Assembly (NCBI RefSeq): GCF_947259555.1
Contig: NZ_CAMYMD010000067.1
Location: forward strand, 23,219-87,218
Direction: 5' to 3'
Length of the DNA stretch: 64,000 nt
Origin: an uncultured Roseovarius sp.
Lineage (GTDB): Bacteria > Pseudomonadota > Alphaproteobacteria > Rhodobacterales > Rhodobacteraceae
Of the stretch, positions 1 through 10,491 are shown piece by piece. The position numbers and the translations under genes were made by a program. The notes beneath the pieces are model-generated. The model was not told the DNA's origin. It worked only from the letters and a program-made list of their open reading frames with translations, and did no database searches. Position 1 is the first letter of the stretch, and the number at the start of each line of letters is the position of its first letter.

Positions 1-58
1 TGCTCTGCGGGGCAGCGCGATTTTTGCGCTGATCCTCATCGGGGCCGTTGCGAGCCTC

Positions 59-763
59 GTGTTGCGGCTTGTGGAACAGCCGCTGTACGGGTTGAACAGA
101 CCATGGACACCGTATGTCACTCAAGCGGTCTGTCGGGCCTTTTTCCGCATCCTCGGGTTGCGCCGTGAGGTGATCGGAACGCCCATGACCTCGGCGGGTG
201 CTGTCGTCTCGAACCACGTGTCGTGGCTGGATATTTTTGCGCTGAACGCGTGCAAGCGCGTGTATTTCGTCTCCAAGTCAGAGGTCGCGGGTTGGCCCGG
301 CATCGGGGCGTTGGCGCGGTTGACCGGGACGGTTTTCATCGCGCGAGACCCAAAACAGGCGAGGACGCAGACTGATGTCTTTGAAGCGCGTCTTTTGGCA
401 GGGCATAAACTGCTGTTTTTTCCGGAAGGCAGCTCAACGGATGGAATGAGAGTTCTTTCTTTTAAATCAACGCTTTTTCAGGCGTTCTTCAGCGAACATC
501 TTAAGCACGATATTCAAGTACAACCCGTATCGGTCGTTTACGTCGCACCACCTGATCAAGATCCGAGGTTTTACGGCTGGTGGGGCGATATGGATTTTGG
601 CTCTCACTTGCTACGGGTCTTGGCCGTGCGGCGACAGGGACGTGTCAGGATTGTCTACCATTCCCCTGCAAAGGTTGAGGAATTCGGAAACAGAAAGACG
701 CTTGCGGCCTGGGCTGAGAGCCGGGTAAGGACGGGTATGCCCGAAACGTGTCAGGGGCAGTGA
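59..763 (+). CDS. Lysophospholipid (1-acylglycerol-3-phosphate) acyltransferase, PlsC-like
   Basis: NHVSWLDIFAL (HX4D box) and FPEGSSTDG motifs; true start may lie upstream. Confidence 0.8.
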   Translation: MLRLVEQPLYGLNRPWTPYVTQAVCRAFFRILGLRREVIGTPMTSAGAVVSNHVSWLDIFALNACKRVYFVSKSEVAGWPGIGALARLTGTVFIARDPKQARTQTDVFEARLLAGHKLLFFPEGSSTDGMRVLSFKSTLFQAFFSEHLKHDIQVQPVSVVYVAPPDQDPRFYGWWGDMDFGSHLLRVLAVRRQGRVRIVYHSPAKVEEFGNRKTLAAWAESRVRTGMPETCQGQ

Positions 764-788
764 GCGCCGCTTGCGGACCCGGACAACC

Positions 789-1454
789 TCAGCGCATCGC
801 GGCGACAAGACGGGCAAGCGCCGCCGCCGGATCATCCGCTTGCCAGATCTCCTCGCCGAAAGCGAAAAAGTCCGTCACGGGCGTGAGTTGCGCAACCAGC
901 TCGACGGTTAGCGCACCCTCTGCCACGACCGGCAACTCGATCATCTTTGACCACCAGTCAAAAAGGTCAGTCCCGGCGCGGTTGCCATCGTCAAGCGCGG
1001 TCGCGCCAACGGGTCCGAACGAGACGTAGTCGGCGCCAGCCTCGCCTGCTGTCATGCCATCATGGCGCGATGTGCCGCAGAAGCAGCCGACAATGGCATC
1101 TTCGCCCAGTTCCTTGCGCGCGGCTCGCACCGAGCGGGCGGCGTCGGGCAAATGCACGCCATCGAGCCCCAACCGTTCGACGAGCATCAGGTGGCTGTCG
1201 ATCACGAGGGCCACGTCGCGGGCATGCGCCACCTCGCGGCAGGCGTCGGCGGCGCGCGCGATCCGATCCTCGTCGCGGGTCGTGAGGGCAAGACGGATGC
1301 ACCCGACGTCATGGCTGTCGAGCACACGCGCCAGAGCGTCTGGAAACGTGCTGAGTTCGAAATCAGGTGGGGTGACGAGATATATCTGTGGCTGCTCTGT
1401 CTCGGCCATTTTGGGCTCTCCTGATTGATTTTGCCCATATAACGCGGAAGACAT
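789..1454 (-). CDS. thiE: Thiamine phosphate synthase family protein
   Basis: TIM-barrel ThiE-like pattern: DGVHL, GADYVSFGPV. Confidence 0.75.
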   Translation of the reverse strand: MSSALYGQNQSGEPKMAETEQPQIYLVTPPDFELSTFPDALARVLDSHDVGCIRLALTTRDEDRIARAADACREVAHARDVALVIDSHLMLVERLGLDGVHLPDAARSVRAARKELGEDAIVGCFCGTSRHDGMTAGEAGADYVSFGPVGATALDDGNRAGTDLFDWWSKMIELPVVAEGALTVELVAQLTPVTDFFAFGEEIWQADDPAAALARLVAAMR

Positions 1455-1602
1455 GGTTTTACCATCGCCTAAGCGCGGTCTTTTGCTTGCTTGAAAGATC
1501 CTGATAATCGGCCCGCCGTCGGGGCGGCTGAGGCATAATTGGCCCCTAGAAAGCCTGTGAGCGGCTCTCTATCTTGGGGGAAAGCGGGCAAAGGGGCAGG
1601 TC

Positions 1603-3015
1603 TTGGCGATAGCAGGCATGGCAGATGACTTGGTGCGCGGCATCGAGGGGTTGGGCGGACGCGTGGGCGAGGCGTTTTTCGAGCCGGTGATCCGGGTCGG
1701 GGTCACCGGGCTTGCGCGGGCGGGCAAGACGGTATTCATCACCTCCCTTGTCGCCAACCTGCTGGATCGCGCCCGGATGCCCGGCCTTTTGGCCGAGGCC
1801 GAGGGCCGGATCTTGGCGGCATATCTCCAGCCTCAGCCCGATGTGACCTTGCCGCGGTTCGACTACGAGTCGCATTTGGCGGCGTTGACGGGACCGGCGC
1901 CACATTGGCCCGAAAGTACGCGCGCGGTTTCGGAATTGCGGCTGTCGCTCCGGGTGCGACCTGCCGGGCTGCTGGCCGGGATGACCGGGCCGCGCGTGGT
2001 GCATCTCGATATCGTCGATTATCCCGGCGAGTGGTTGCTGGATCTGGCGCTTCTCGACAAGAGCTATGACCAATGGTCGGGCGAGGTTCTGGACCGGATC
2101 GCGGGCCGGGCAGAGGCAGAGGCATATCTTGGGCAAGAGGCGCAGGTTGATGGTGCCGCCGCGCTGCAAGAACCTGCGGCGCAAGGGCTGGCCGAAAGCT
2201 TTACCGCGTATCTGCACGCGGCGCGAAAGGCCGGGTTTTACGATTGCACGCCGGGGCGGTTCCTTCTGCCCGGCGATCTGGCCGGTTCTCCGGTTGTGAC
2301 CTTTGCACCACTGCGCGCAGGCGCGGCGGGCCGTGGCAGCCTGCGCGCCGAGATGGCGCGGCGCTATGAGGCCTACAAGCGTGAAGTCGTGCGCCCGTTC
2401 TTTCGGGATCACTTTGCGCGGATTGACCGGCAGGTGGTGCTGGTTGACGCGTTGGACGCGATCCACAAGGGGCCACAGGCCGTGGAAGACATGCGCCGCG
2501 CGATGGCCGAGATCCTCTCTACGTTTCGACCCGGGCGCAATGCATTCCTGACGCAGCTGTTGCTCGGAAAACGGGTGGAGCGCATTCTGTTCGCCGCGAC
2601 CAAGGCGGATCACTTGCACCATGCGCAACACGGGCGATTGACAGGCATCATGGCCGCACTCTTGCGCGACGCACGGGACCGGGCGGAATTTGCCGGGGCA
2701 ACGACTCAGTCCATGGCACTGGCCGCATTGCGCGCCACTGTCGAAGAGCAGGTGCGCCATGAAGGCGAGATGCTGGATTGCGTGCGTGGGCAGCTGTTGG
2801 AGACTGGTCGTCAGGCAGCATTTCATGCGGGCGAGTTGCCCGAGGATCCGGGACAGCTTTTGTCGCCGGCGAGGGCAGGGGCTACCGAATGGCTCGGGCG
2901 TGACTATCGCGTTATGCGATTTGCGCCCGCGCCCCTGAGCCTGCGCCCCGGCGAGGGGCCGCCGCATATCCGGCTTGACCGGGCCGCGCAATTCCTGATC
3001 GGGGACAGGGTGTGA
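1603..3015 (+). CDS. YcjX family GTP-binding protein
   Basis: Walker A-like GLARAGKTVF; followed by a YcjF/DUF697-like gene. Confidence 0.85.
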   Translation: MAIAGMADDLVRGIEGLGGRVGEAFFEPVIRVGVTGLARAGKTVFITSLVANLLDRARMPGLLAEAEGRILAAYLQPQPDVTLPRFDYESHLAALTGPAPHWPESTRAVSELRLSLRVRPAGLLAGMTGPRVVHLDIVDYPGEWLLDLALLDKSYDQWSGEVLDRIAGRAEAEAYLGQEAQVDGAAALQEPAAQGLAESFTAYLHAARKAGFYDCTPGRFLLPGDLAGSPVVTFAPLRAGAAGRGSLRAEMARRYEAYKREVVRPFFRDHFARIDRQVVLVDALDAIHKGPQAVEDMRRAMAEILSTFRPGRNAFLTQLLLGKRVERILFAATKADHLHHAQHGRLTGIMAALLRDARDRAEFAGATTQSMALAALRATVEEQVRHEGEMLDCVRGQLLETGRQAAFHAGELPEDPGQLLSPARAGATEWLGRDYRVMRFAPAPLSLRPGEGPPHIRLDRAAQFLIGDRV

Positions 3016-3458
3016 TGACCGCGCGCGCACAGTTGTGGCATTTGCCTAGTCTGGCGGTGATCCTGTGGAGTTTTACCCGCGCGACACCTTGGTTACCCCT
3101 GGTGCGCAGCCGTAGAGATGATCTGCGTGCCCTATCCCGCGTGATCCGCTGGGGTTGGGTGCGTGTGATACGCGAGCGCGGGTGTGTGGCAGGGTTCATC
3201 GTGCGGGACGGCGACGTGCTGCACGCGCTTTATGTACGTCCTGCGCACCGCGGGCGGGGCCTGGGCCATGCGCTGTTGACGGAAGCCAAGGCTGAGACCG
3301 ATGCGTTGCGGCTATGGGTACTGGAGGCGAATGCGGCTGCGCGGACGTTTTATGAGCGGCAAGGCTTTGTCGAGACCGCGCGCAGCAAGGGCTTGGGCAA
3401 TGACGAGGGGCTCCCGGATATTTTGATGATCTGGCGCAGCGAAGGAGAGCGCGCATGA
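3012..3458 (+). CDS. GNAT family N-acetyltransferase
   Basis: VRPAHRGRGLGHALL acetyl-CoA binding motif. Confidence 0.85.
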   Translation: MMTARAQLWHLPSLAVILWSFTRATPWLPLVRSRRDDLRALSRVIRWGWVRVIRERGCVAGFIVRDGDVLHALYVRPAHRGRGLGHALLTEAKAETDALRLWVLEANAAARTFYERQGFVETARSKGLGNDEGLPDILMIWRSEGERA

Positions 3459-4468
3459 GTGGCGAGGGCAAGGCGAAAGGGCCGGTGCTGATCGAGATGG
3501 ATGAGGCCGTGGATGAGGGCCCCGATCGCGCGCCGCCGATACCGGACATGGCCGACGCCCCCGAGGGCGGGGCGATGCAGACGGTGATCGCGCGGGGCGC
3601 GGGTCAGGGGCGCGCGCCGTCGCGGTTGGGACGGCTGTTTTGGGGGCTTGCTCTGGGTCTGGTCAGCGTGGCTGTGTCGGTGGCGACCTGGGATTTCGCC
3701 ATGGGGCTCATCGCACGCATGCCGATGCTGGGATATGTTGTCGCGGCAATGGGAGCGGGGTTGGTGATCGTTGCGTTGGTCATTGGCCTTCGTGAAGTCG
3801 CGGGGTTTGCAAGGCTTGGGCGGCTCGATGCCTTGCGCCGCGAGGCAACAGCGGCGCGCAGCGGCGAGGATCTGGGCGCCGCACGCGCCGTCGTGAGCAA
3901 GCTGCGCGCCCTCTATGAGGCGCGCCCCGAGGCGCGGTGGGGGCTGGAGCGTTTGTCGGCCCGAGAGGTCGAGCAATTCGATACGGAGGGTTTGTTAGGT
4001 CTGGCAGAGGCAGAGGTGCTGACGCCCCTCGACGCGTTGGCGGTGCGAGAGGTGGAATTGGCCGCACGGCAAGTCGCCATGGTGACCGCGCTTGTGCCTC
4101 TGGCGTTGGCCGATGTAATCGGTGCGGCACTGGCCAACCTGCGGATGATACGTGCCGTTGCCGAGATCTACGGCGGACGCGCGGGTGTTCTTGGCAGTTG
4201 GCGGCTTGCACGCGCGGTCATGACGCATTTGCTGGCCACGGGGGCCGTCGCGGTGGGAGATGACATGATCAGCAGCGTCGCAGGTGGCAGTGTCCTGTCC
4301 AAGCTGTCGCGGCGTTTTGGCGAAGGTATCGTGAATGGCGCTCTGACCGCGCGGGTCGGTGTGGCCGCGATAGAGGTTTGTCGGCCGCTGCCCTATGTCC
4401 GCGGCCAACGGCCGTCTGTCACAGGGGTGGTTCGGCGCGCGCTGACGGGGCTTTTTGCTCAAGGTTAA
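3455..4468 (+). CDS. YcjF/TIGR01620 (DUF697) family membrane protein
   Basis: Two TM segments plus DUF697-like C-terminus; overlaps upstream ORF; YcjX neighbour. Confidence 0.75.
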   Translation: MSGEGKAKGPVLIEMDEAVDEGPDRAPPIPDMADAPEGGAMQTVIARGAGQGRAPSRLGRLFWGLALGLVSVAVSVATWDFAMGLIARMPMLGYVVAAMGAGLVIVALVIGLREVAGFARLGRLDALRREATAARSGEDLGAARAVVSKLRALYEARPEARWGLERLSAREVEQFDTEGLLGLAEAEVLTPLDALAVREVELAARQVAMVTALVPLALADVIGAALANLRMIRAVAEIYGGRAGVLGSWRLARAVMTHLLATGAVAVGDDMISSVAGGSVLSKLSRRFGEGIVNGALTARVGVAAIEVCRPLPYVRGQRPSVTGVVRRALTGLFAQG

Positions 4469-4591
4469 GTGAGACCTGCTCCCCGGCTGCAAGATTGCCT
4501 GTCTCTTTACCCGCGTCCGTAGAGTGAAAGACGCAGCAGGTGCGATTCAAGACGATCGGGAAAGTGTCAACTGGATCAAGGGGGTAAGTGG

Positions 4592-4665
4592 CGGACCGAG
4601 GAGGATTCGAACCCCCGACCCCTTGATTCGTAGTCAAGTACTCTATCCAGCTGAGCTATCGGTCC
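4592..4665 (-). tRNA. tRNA-Arg (anticodon ACG)
   Basis: Reverse complement GGACCGATAGCTCAGCTGGATAGAGTACTTGACTACGAATCAAGGGGTCGGGGGTTCGAATCCTCCTCGGTCCG folds as cloverleaf; loop CTACGAA; GGTTCGAATCC T-arm. Confidence 0.95.
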
Positions 4666-4721
4666 GTGAGGCCAGCATCTAGACTCTGGCGCAGAGCATT
4701 GCAAGGGCGTTTTGGCAGAAA

Positions 4722-6113
4722 TCAGACCGGTTCGCCCAAATTTCCTTTGGGCAGAGTGATGCAAAACATGGTGCCGGTCTCGTCAGTGTGCTCGAGCAAG
4801 AGCGAGCCGCCGTGACCCCGTACCAGCTCTGCCGCGATGGTCAGGCCAAGGCCGGTGCCGCCCTTTGTGACGCCGCCCTGAAAGGGCTTGAAGAGGTGCT
4901 CGCGTGCTTTGGGGGGCAGGCCGGGCCCAGTGTCGGCAACGCGAATGATCCATGCGTCAGCATCTTCATCCGCGATCACGTCGATCTCGCCGGGTGCGCC
5001 GCTGTTGACGATTGCCTGACGGGCGTTGCGCACCAGATTGCCGATGACGCGATAAAGCTGTTCGGAATCCGCGCGCAGCATCAAGTCACCCGGCACATCT
5101 TCGGCAAAGCTGACGTCGGCATCCCCCGCAGCGAGCCGCTCGCTTTCGACAACGTCCGAGACAAGCTCTGCGAGGCGCAGGCGTGACAGGGTCGGGCCGG
5201 GCTCTTCGGCGCGGCCGTAGGCAAGCGTCGCTTCGCACAGGTGCACCGCACGGGTCAGCGAGTTGACCAGCTTGGGTGCGAGGCGTCTTACGGTAGGGTC
5301 TTCACTGGTTTCGATCCGGTCCGTAAAGAGTTGCGCCGAGGTAAGGATATTGCGCAGATCATGACTGACCTTGGCGACTGCGCCGCCCAATTGCGCCAAG
5401 TGCTCTTTTTGCTTGAGCGAGCCTGTAAGTTGGGTTTGCAGGGATTGTAGCGTTTCTTCCGCCTCTCGCAGTTCAAGGATACCGGAAGAGGGGGTAATGA
5501 CCCGCCGGGCATCCTCGGGGGCATCGGCATAGGCTTGCATATTGCCCACCACCCGACGGATGGGGCGCACAAGAAAGCATTGAACCACCCAAAAGAGCAA
5601 GACGGCGGTAAATACCGAAATGACCAGTGACAGCCACAGAATGCGCAGGCCGTAGTCGATCATCGCGGCACGAAGCTCTCCGGTTTGCAATGTGATCTCG
5701 ATGAGCAGGCCGCCCATGCGGACGGGCTGGCCGATCACGCGGATAACCTGCGAATCGGGGGTGGCAAGCCGCATCATCGCGTCGCGAATGAGGGTAAAGG
5801 CGGGCACGTCGCGCAAATCATAGGTTTTGGACACCGGTTGCGGGACCGGCGAGGACAGCACAAGTTGGCGCGCCTCGTCACGGCGCAGGACCACGTTGAA
5901 CACGCCCGCGTTGCGCAATAGCTCCTCTTGCAGGTCGGGGTTCACCTCTTCATCGGCCAGCAGCACGAGCGACGCGATCTGCGCCCGCTCCAGACGCGTT
6001 AGAAGAAAATCCTCTCGAAAGCGGGCGATGGAGGGAACGAAAATAAGCACTTCGGCCAGCATCACGAAGATGGCCGTGAGGATCAGTAGCCGTCCGGAAA
6101 GCGTATTGAGCAA
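4722..6113 (-). CDS. Sensor histidine kinase
   Basis: N-terminal TM, H-box KVSHDLRNILTS, ATPase G-boxes ADTGPGLPP and GGTGLGLTIA. Confidence 0.9.
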   Translation of the reverse strand: MLNTLSGRLLILTAIFVMLAEVLIFVPSIARFREDFLLTRLERAQIASLVLLADEEVNPDLQEELLRNAGVFNVVLRRDEARQLVLSSPVPQPVSKTYDLRDVPAFTLIRDAMMRLATPDSQVIRVIGQPVRMGGLLIEITLQTGELRAAMIDYGLRILWLSLVISVFTAVLLFWVVQCFLVRPIRRVVGNMQAYADAPEDARRVITPSSGILELREAEETLQSLQTQLTGSLKQKEHLAQLGGAVAKVSHDLRNILTSAQLFTDRIETSEDPTVRRLAPKLVNSLTRAVHLCEATLAYGRAEEPGPTLSRLRLAELVSDVVESERLAAGDADVSFAEDVPGDLMLRADSEQLYRVIGNLVRNARQAIVNSGAPGEIDVIADEDADAWIIRVADTGPGLPPKAREHLFKPFQGGVTKGGTGLGLTIAAELVRGHGGSLLLEHTDETGTMFCITLPKGNLGEPV

Positions 6114-6139
6114 GCGTTTCCTCCTTTGGTCCGCAGCGC

Positions 6140-7558
6140 TCAGGGCAACCAGCGCTGAACGAAGCCGACGACACGTTTCACCGTAGGGCTGTCGAACAGC
6201 TTTGGCGAGAAATAGGCCCCGGCGACGCGCTTGTTGATCTCACCCAAGGTGGGATAGGGCGCCACCATGTTGGCGACGTGCTTCATCTTGAACCCGTTGG
6301 CGAGGATGAAGGCCCAGAGGTTGATCAGCTCGCCCGCCTGCGCGCCGGCAATCGACGCCCCCACGGGCCGCCCGCGCACCACCATCACCTTGATCAGCCC
6401 GTCGGTCTTGCGCTCGGCAATGGCGCGGTCGTTATGGGTGTAGGGAAAGCGCACCACGTCGAGATTGCCGCCATGTTCCTTGCGCGCGGCCTCTTCGGTG
6501 AGGCCGACATGCGCGATCTCGGGGTCGGTATAGGTGGCCCAAGGCACGTGATCGGTACGTTCCCTGGCGGGCAGGCCAAGCAATGCCTGCCGGATGATCA
6601 GCCCGGCGTGATAGCCCGCCATATGGGTGAATTGCAGCCCGCCCGCCACGTCGCCGATGGCGTAGACCCGACGGTTGGTGGTGCGCATCGAGGCGTCGAC
6701 CTTGATGCCGCGTTTCGTGGTCTCGATCCCGGCGGCGTCGAGATTGAGGCTGTCGGTGTTGGCGCGGCGACCTACGGCCATCAGCAGATGCGTGCCCTTG
6801 AAGACGCGCCCGTCCTTGGCCTCGACCTCGATCGCGCCCGCCTTGCCGCGAATTTCCGAGGCCATGGCGCTTTCTTCGATGCCGATTCCCTCGGCCTTGA
6901 ACCGGTCGATCACGACCTGTGCCAGTTCCGGGTCATCCTGACCCAGCACCTTGGCCCCCTCGATCACCGTCACGTCGCAACCCAACCGCCGATGCGCCTG
7001 TGCCATTTCCATGCCGATCGGGCCGCCGCCGATGATCAGCAGGTGACCGGGCTTTTCGCGCAGCTCAAAGATCGTTTCGTTGGTCTCATAGGGCACCGTG
7101 TCGAGCCCCGGAATGGGCGGCACGAAGGGCGACGAGCCGGTGGCGATGATCACCCGGCGCGCGGTGATCAGGTGATCGCCTGCCTTCACTTGCTTGGGCG
7201 AGATGAATGCGCCGTAGTCGCGGATCACCCGCACGCCGAGCCCCTCGAACCGTTCCTGGCTGTCCACCGGCTCGATCTGGGCAATGACACCGGCCACATG
7301 ATCCTTGGCGGCGGCGTAATCCACATCCGGGGTCACATTCGCCACGCCGTATGGCGCGGCATGCGATTGCGCATAGGCCGCCTTGCCGCTGGCGATCAGC
7401 GCCTTGGAGGGCACACAGCCGTAATTCAGGCAATCGCCGCCCATCTTGTGCCCTTCGAGCAAGACCACGCTCGCCCCCATCTGCACCGCGCCCGCCGCGA
7501 CGGACAGCCCGCCGGAGCCGGCGCCGATGACCAGCAGATCCGTCTTAATCTCTTGCAT
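6140..7558 (-). CDS. FAD-dependent pyridine nucleotide-disulfide oxidoreductase (mercuric reductase / Lpd-like)
   Basis: GAGSGGLSVAAGA, GGDCLNYGCVPSKALI redox motif, AIGDVAGG; start trimmed to MQEIK. Confidence 0.9.
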   Translation of the reverse strand: MQEIKTDLLVIGAGSGGLSVAAGAVQMGASVVLLEGHKMGGDCLNYGCVPSKALIASGKAAYAQSHAAPYGVANVTPDVDYAAAKDHVAGVIAQIEPVDSQERFEGLGVRVIRDYGAFISPKQVKAGDHLITARRVIIATGSSPFVPPIPGLDTVPYETNETIFELREKPGHLLIIGGGPIGMEMAQAHRRLGCDVTVIEGAKVLGQDDPELAQVVIDRFKAEGIGIEESAMASEIRGKAGAIEVEAKDGRVFKGTHLLMAVGRRANTDSLNLDAAGIETTKRGIKVDASMRTTNRRVYAIGDVAGGLQFTHMAGYHAGLIIRQALLGLPARERTDHVPWATYTDPEIAHVGLTEEAARKEHGGNLDVVRFPYTHNDRAIAERKTDGLIKVMVVRGRPVGASIAGAQAGELINLWAFILANGFKMKHVANMVAPYPTLGEINKRVAGAYFSPKLFDSPTVKRVVGFVQRWLP

Positions 7559-7560
7559 GC

Positions 7561-8304
7561 TCAAATGTCCTTCTTGCCACGAATGCTCTTGATCAGGATG
7601 GGGAGTGCTGCGAGCGCGCACAAGCCCAGGATCGGCCCGATGATCTGCGGCTCCCACAGGAGCGACAGGTCGGGACTGTCGCCACGGTCGAACACCTCAC
7701 CCAGGCCAACGCCGATCCAGGTGAAGACAATGGCTCCGGGGATGATCCCCAGCACGGTGGTGATCGCGAAATTGACGAACCGCACGCCCACCAGCGCGGG
7801 CAGGAGATTGGCCACAAAAAACGGCACGGCGGGCACGAGGCGCATCAGGAACAGAACGCTGATCTCGTTGTCGTGCAGCCCGGCCTTGAGCCGCTTGAGT
7901 GTGCCCTCGGAGGTCTCGATGCGGGCGGCGAGCGTCTGCCCCAGACCCCAACGGGCGGCCAGAAAGATCGCGAAGGCCCCGAGCGAGGCGGCGAGCACGT
8001 TGAACGCTGTGCCCGACACGAGGCCGAAGAGAAACCCGCCTGTGACCGAGGCCACCGCCGCGCCGGGCAGCGAAAACGCCACGATCACGAAATAGATCGC
8101 GATGAAACTCAGCATCATCAGCCCGAAATTGGCGTCGCGAAAGGCCAGCAGCGCCTCGCGGTTGTCGCGCAGCGTGTCGAAGGTGATGTAGTCGCGCAGG
8201 GTGAAATAGCCGATGACGGCCACGGTGAGAATGATGGCAAGCGGCGCGTGTCGCGCCCAGCCTCCGGATTTCTGCTCGGTCGAATGCTGCATGCTGCTAT
8301 CCAT
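7561..8304 (-). CDS. TVP38/TMEM64 family membrane protein
   Basis: Multi-TM with LPGAAVASVTGGFLFG and VPFFVANLLPALVGV. Confidence 0.85.
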   Translation of the reverse strand: MDSSMQHSTEQKSGGWARHAPLAIILTVAVIGYFTLRDYITFDTLRDNREALLAFRDANFGLMMLSFIAIYFVIVAFSLPGAAVASVTGGFLFGLVSGTAFNVLAASLGAFAIFLAARWGLGQTLAARIETSEGTLKRLKAGLHDNEISVLFLMRLVPAVPFFVANLLPALVGVRFVNFAITTVLGIIPGAIVFTWIGVGLGEVFDRGDSPDLSLLWEPQIIGPILGLCALAALPILIKSIRGKKDI

Positions 8305-8488
8305 GATCCTGCTCGGGTTTGACTGCGTTGTCTTCTACTTGCACAGTCGCTTGCCGCTCTACCAGTGGCCTCACGTGGGGGTGAACGGGGGTGATGACCG
8401 GGACCTCTTTGCGCGGATATTTCGCATCGCTTGTAACATCATCGCACAGATCCCGCAGGATTTTGTTGCAGATACGCGTTGCAGGGGT

Positions 8489-8517
8489 TTGACTTGGCTG
8501 CGGACCGCTACTATAGA
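8489..8517 (+). promoter_or_regulatory. Sigma70-type promoter of rpmH
   Basis: TTGACT - 17 bp - TATAGA, upstream of rpmH. Confidence 0.75.
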
Positions 8518-8588
8518 GCGGGCTTCGGATACATCAGGGCCGTGCGCGATTCCGATTGCGGCGTGACCCCAAAGTCGGAGACGGAGCG

Positions 8589-8723
8589 ATGAAACGCACC
8601 TTTCAACCCTCGAACCTGGTTCGCAAACGCCGCCACGGGTTTCGCGCGCGCATGGCCACAAAGGCCGGCCGCAAGATCCTGAACGCACGTCGTGCGCGTG
8701 GCCGCAAGTCGCTGAGCGCGTAA
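8589..8723 (+). CDS. rpmH: 50S ribosomal protein L34
   Basis: [44 protein letters not shown]; absent from ORF track because it is short. Confidence 0.97.
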
Positions 8724-8735
8724 GCGCAGCACATT

Positions 8736-9155
8736 GTGACGATCATGACACCGCCGGAGGCCCCTGACCGCAAGCCAGGGAACACGCCCCCGGCGGTTTC
8801 GTCATGCGCGCATGGTGGATTAAAGGTGCTGCGCAAACGCGCCGACTTTCTTGCCGCGGCCCGCGCGCGCCGGCAGGGCACGCCCGCGATGATGGTGCAG
8901 GGGCGCGACCGGCGAGATGATGACCCTTCGATCCGCGTGGGCTTTACCTGCTCCAAGAAGGTCGGCAACGCGGTCGCGCGCAACCGGGCCAAGCGCCGTC
9001 TGCGCGCCGTGGCGCGCGAGGTCTTGCACATCCACGGGCAACCCGGCTGGGACTATGTGCTGATCGGTCGTCCGGTTGAGACCGCAGCCCGGGACTACGG
9101 GGCGTTGCGGGAAGATCTCATACACGCGTTGAAGAAGCTGCGGGGCAGGGCGTGA
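8736..9155 (+). CDS. rnpA: Ribonuclease P protein component
   Basis: [10 protein letters not shown]...[22 protein letters not shown] signature; next to rpmH. Confidence 0.95.
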   Translation: MTIMTPPEAPDRKPGNTPPAVSSCAHGGLKVLRKRADFLAAARARRQGTPAMMVQGRDRRDDDPSIRVGFTCSKKVGNAVARNRAKRRLRAVAREVLHIHGQPGWDYVLIGRPVETAARDYGALREDLIHALKKLRGRA

Positions 9156-9385
9156 GCCCGCTGGCGCGGTTCATGGCCTTGCCCATCAAGGGCTATCGCA
9201 TGATTCTGAGCCCTTGGGTTGGCTGGCATTGCCGGTATCAGCCGACATGCAGCCAATATGCACTGGACGCGTTGGAGCGTCATGGTGCTGTCCGGGGCGG
9301 GTGGCTCGCGCTCAAACGCATCGCGCGCTGCAATCCTTGGGGGCGATGCGGGTATGACCCGGTTCCCGACAGAAAGGACGAGTGA
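9152..9385 (+). CDS. yidD: Membrane protein insertion efficiency factor YidD
   Basis: [33 protein letters not shown]. Confidence 0.95.
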   Translation: MSPLARFMALPIKGYRMILSPWVGWHCRYQPTCSQYALDALERHGAVRGGWLALKRIARCNPWGRCGYDPVPDRKDE

Positions 9386-9399
9386 GCCCCCCGTTTTCC

Positions 9400-10491
9400 T
9401 CAGAGCAGGTGACCGGATTTGGCGGCCTTTGTGGCAAGATAGGCGTGGTTGTGAATATTCTCGCCCAGCTTCAAGGGAACGCGCTCGACCACCTCGATAT
9501 CATTTTGTTCCATCATCGCGATCTTGGCTGGATTGTTGGTCAATAGCCGCACCGCAGAAAACCCCATCAGCGTGAGAATGCGGGCGCCGATGCGGAAATC
9601 CCGTTCGTCATCCTCAAAGCCAAGGCGGTGATTGGCCTCGACCGTGTCGAACCCCTGATCCTGAAGGGAGTAGGCGCGCATCTTGTTGGCAAGGCCGATG
9701 CCGCGCCCCTCCTGGTTGAGATACAGCAGGACGCCGGTGCCCTCAGCCCCCATCTGGGCGAGTGCACCGCGCAATTGCGGGCCGCAATCGCATTTCAGGC
9801 TACCCATCAGATCACCGGTGAAACAGGCTGAATGCAGTCTTGCAAGAACCGGCGCGTGACGGTCTGGTTGCCCGATCTCTATTGCATAATGTTCCTCTCC
9901 GCCATTTTCGGGCCGGAAGATATGCAGCCGCCCGGCCTCGGACACTTCGAGAGGCAGTCGGGCACTGACCACGGGGTGCAGTGCGCTGGACTGTTCAAGC
10001 TCGGGGGCGACGTCGCGCGCGTCGAGCTGGGTCAGTCCGTTGCGCCGCGCAAATTCCACGCCGTCAGGCAATGTCAGAACAAGCGCGGCGGGCAGAAGCC
10101 GGGCGGATTTGACCAGTGAAAGAGCCAGCCTGTGCAGATCCGCAGCTCCTTCGCGTTCGGACGTGAGCGGCCCTTTCATGGGTGTCTTGAGATCGTCTGA
10201 CGGATCTGCCACTGCCAGAATCCAGCCCAGCGACACGTCCGGTGGGAGTACGACCCGTGCAAGGTCTCCGTCATAGGCGCGCGCCTTGAGTGTCGCAGCC
10301 CGCCGCGCGGTGATTGCCAGGACAGGGCTGTGCCCGAGTGCACGCAGATCCGCGAGCCGTTGTGCATCGAGTGTTTCGGCGGCCATGACAAGTGCGGCCC
10401 CCCTTGATCCGGAGAGTACGACTGGCACGCCCATTCGCAGATCGGACCGGGCGCGCGCGGTGAGTTCTGTTATATCGGGGGCAAGTGTCAT
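9400..10491 (-). CDS. ribA: GTP cyclohydrolase II with a RibB-like N-terminal extension
   Basis: CFTGDLMGSLKCDCGPQL, YLNQEGRGIGL, RLLTNNPAK. Confidence 0.93.
   Translation of the reverse strand: MTLAPDITELTARARSDLRMGVPVVLSGSRGAALVMAAETLDAQRLADLRALGHSPVLAITARRAATLKARAYDGDLARVVLPPDVSLGWILAVADPSDDLKTPMKGPLTSEREGAADLHRLALSLVKSARLLPAALVLTLPDGVEFARRNGLTQLDARDVAPELEQSSALHPVVSARLPLEVSEAGRLHIFRPENGGEEHYAIEIGQPDRHAPVLARLHSACFTGDLMGSLKCDCGPQLRGALAQMGAEGTGVLLYLNQEGRGIGLANKMRAYSLQDQGFDTVEANHRLGFEDDERDFRIGARILTLMGFSAVRLLTNNPAKIAMMEQNDIEVVERVPLKLGENIHNHAYLATKAAKSGHLL

Noticed and set aside
1455-1602. TPP riboswitch upstream of thiE
   Set aside because: No THI-box consensus recognised.
1546-3030. 494-aa minus-strand ORF opposite the YcjX gene
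   Set aside because: Shadow ORF from high-GC codon bias; no recognisable domain, and the + strand gene is well supported. Same reasoning for 6278-8095, 45637-47046, 47494-48573, 52735-53949 and 58057-59832.
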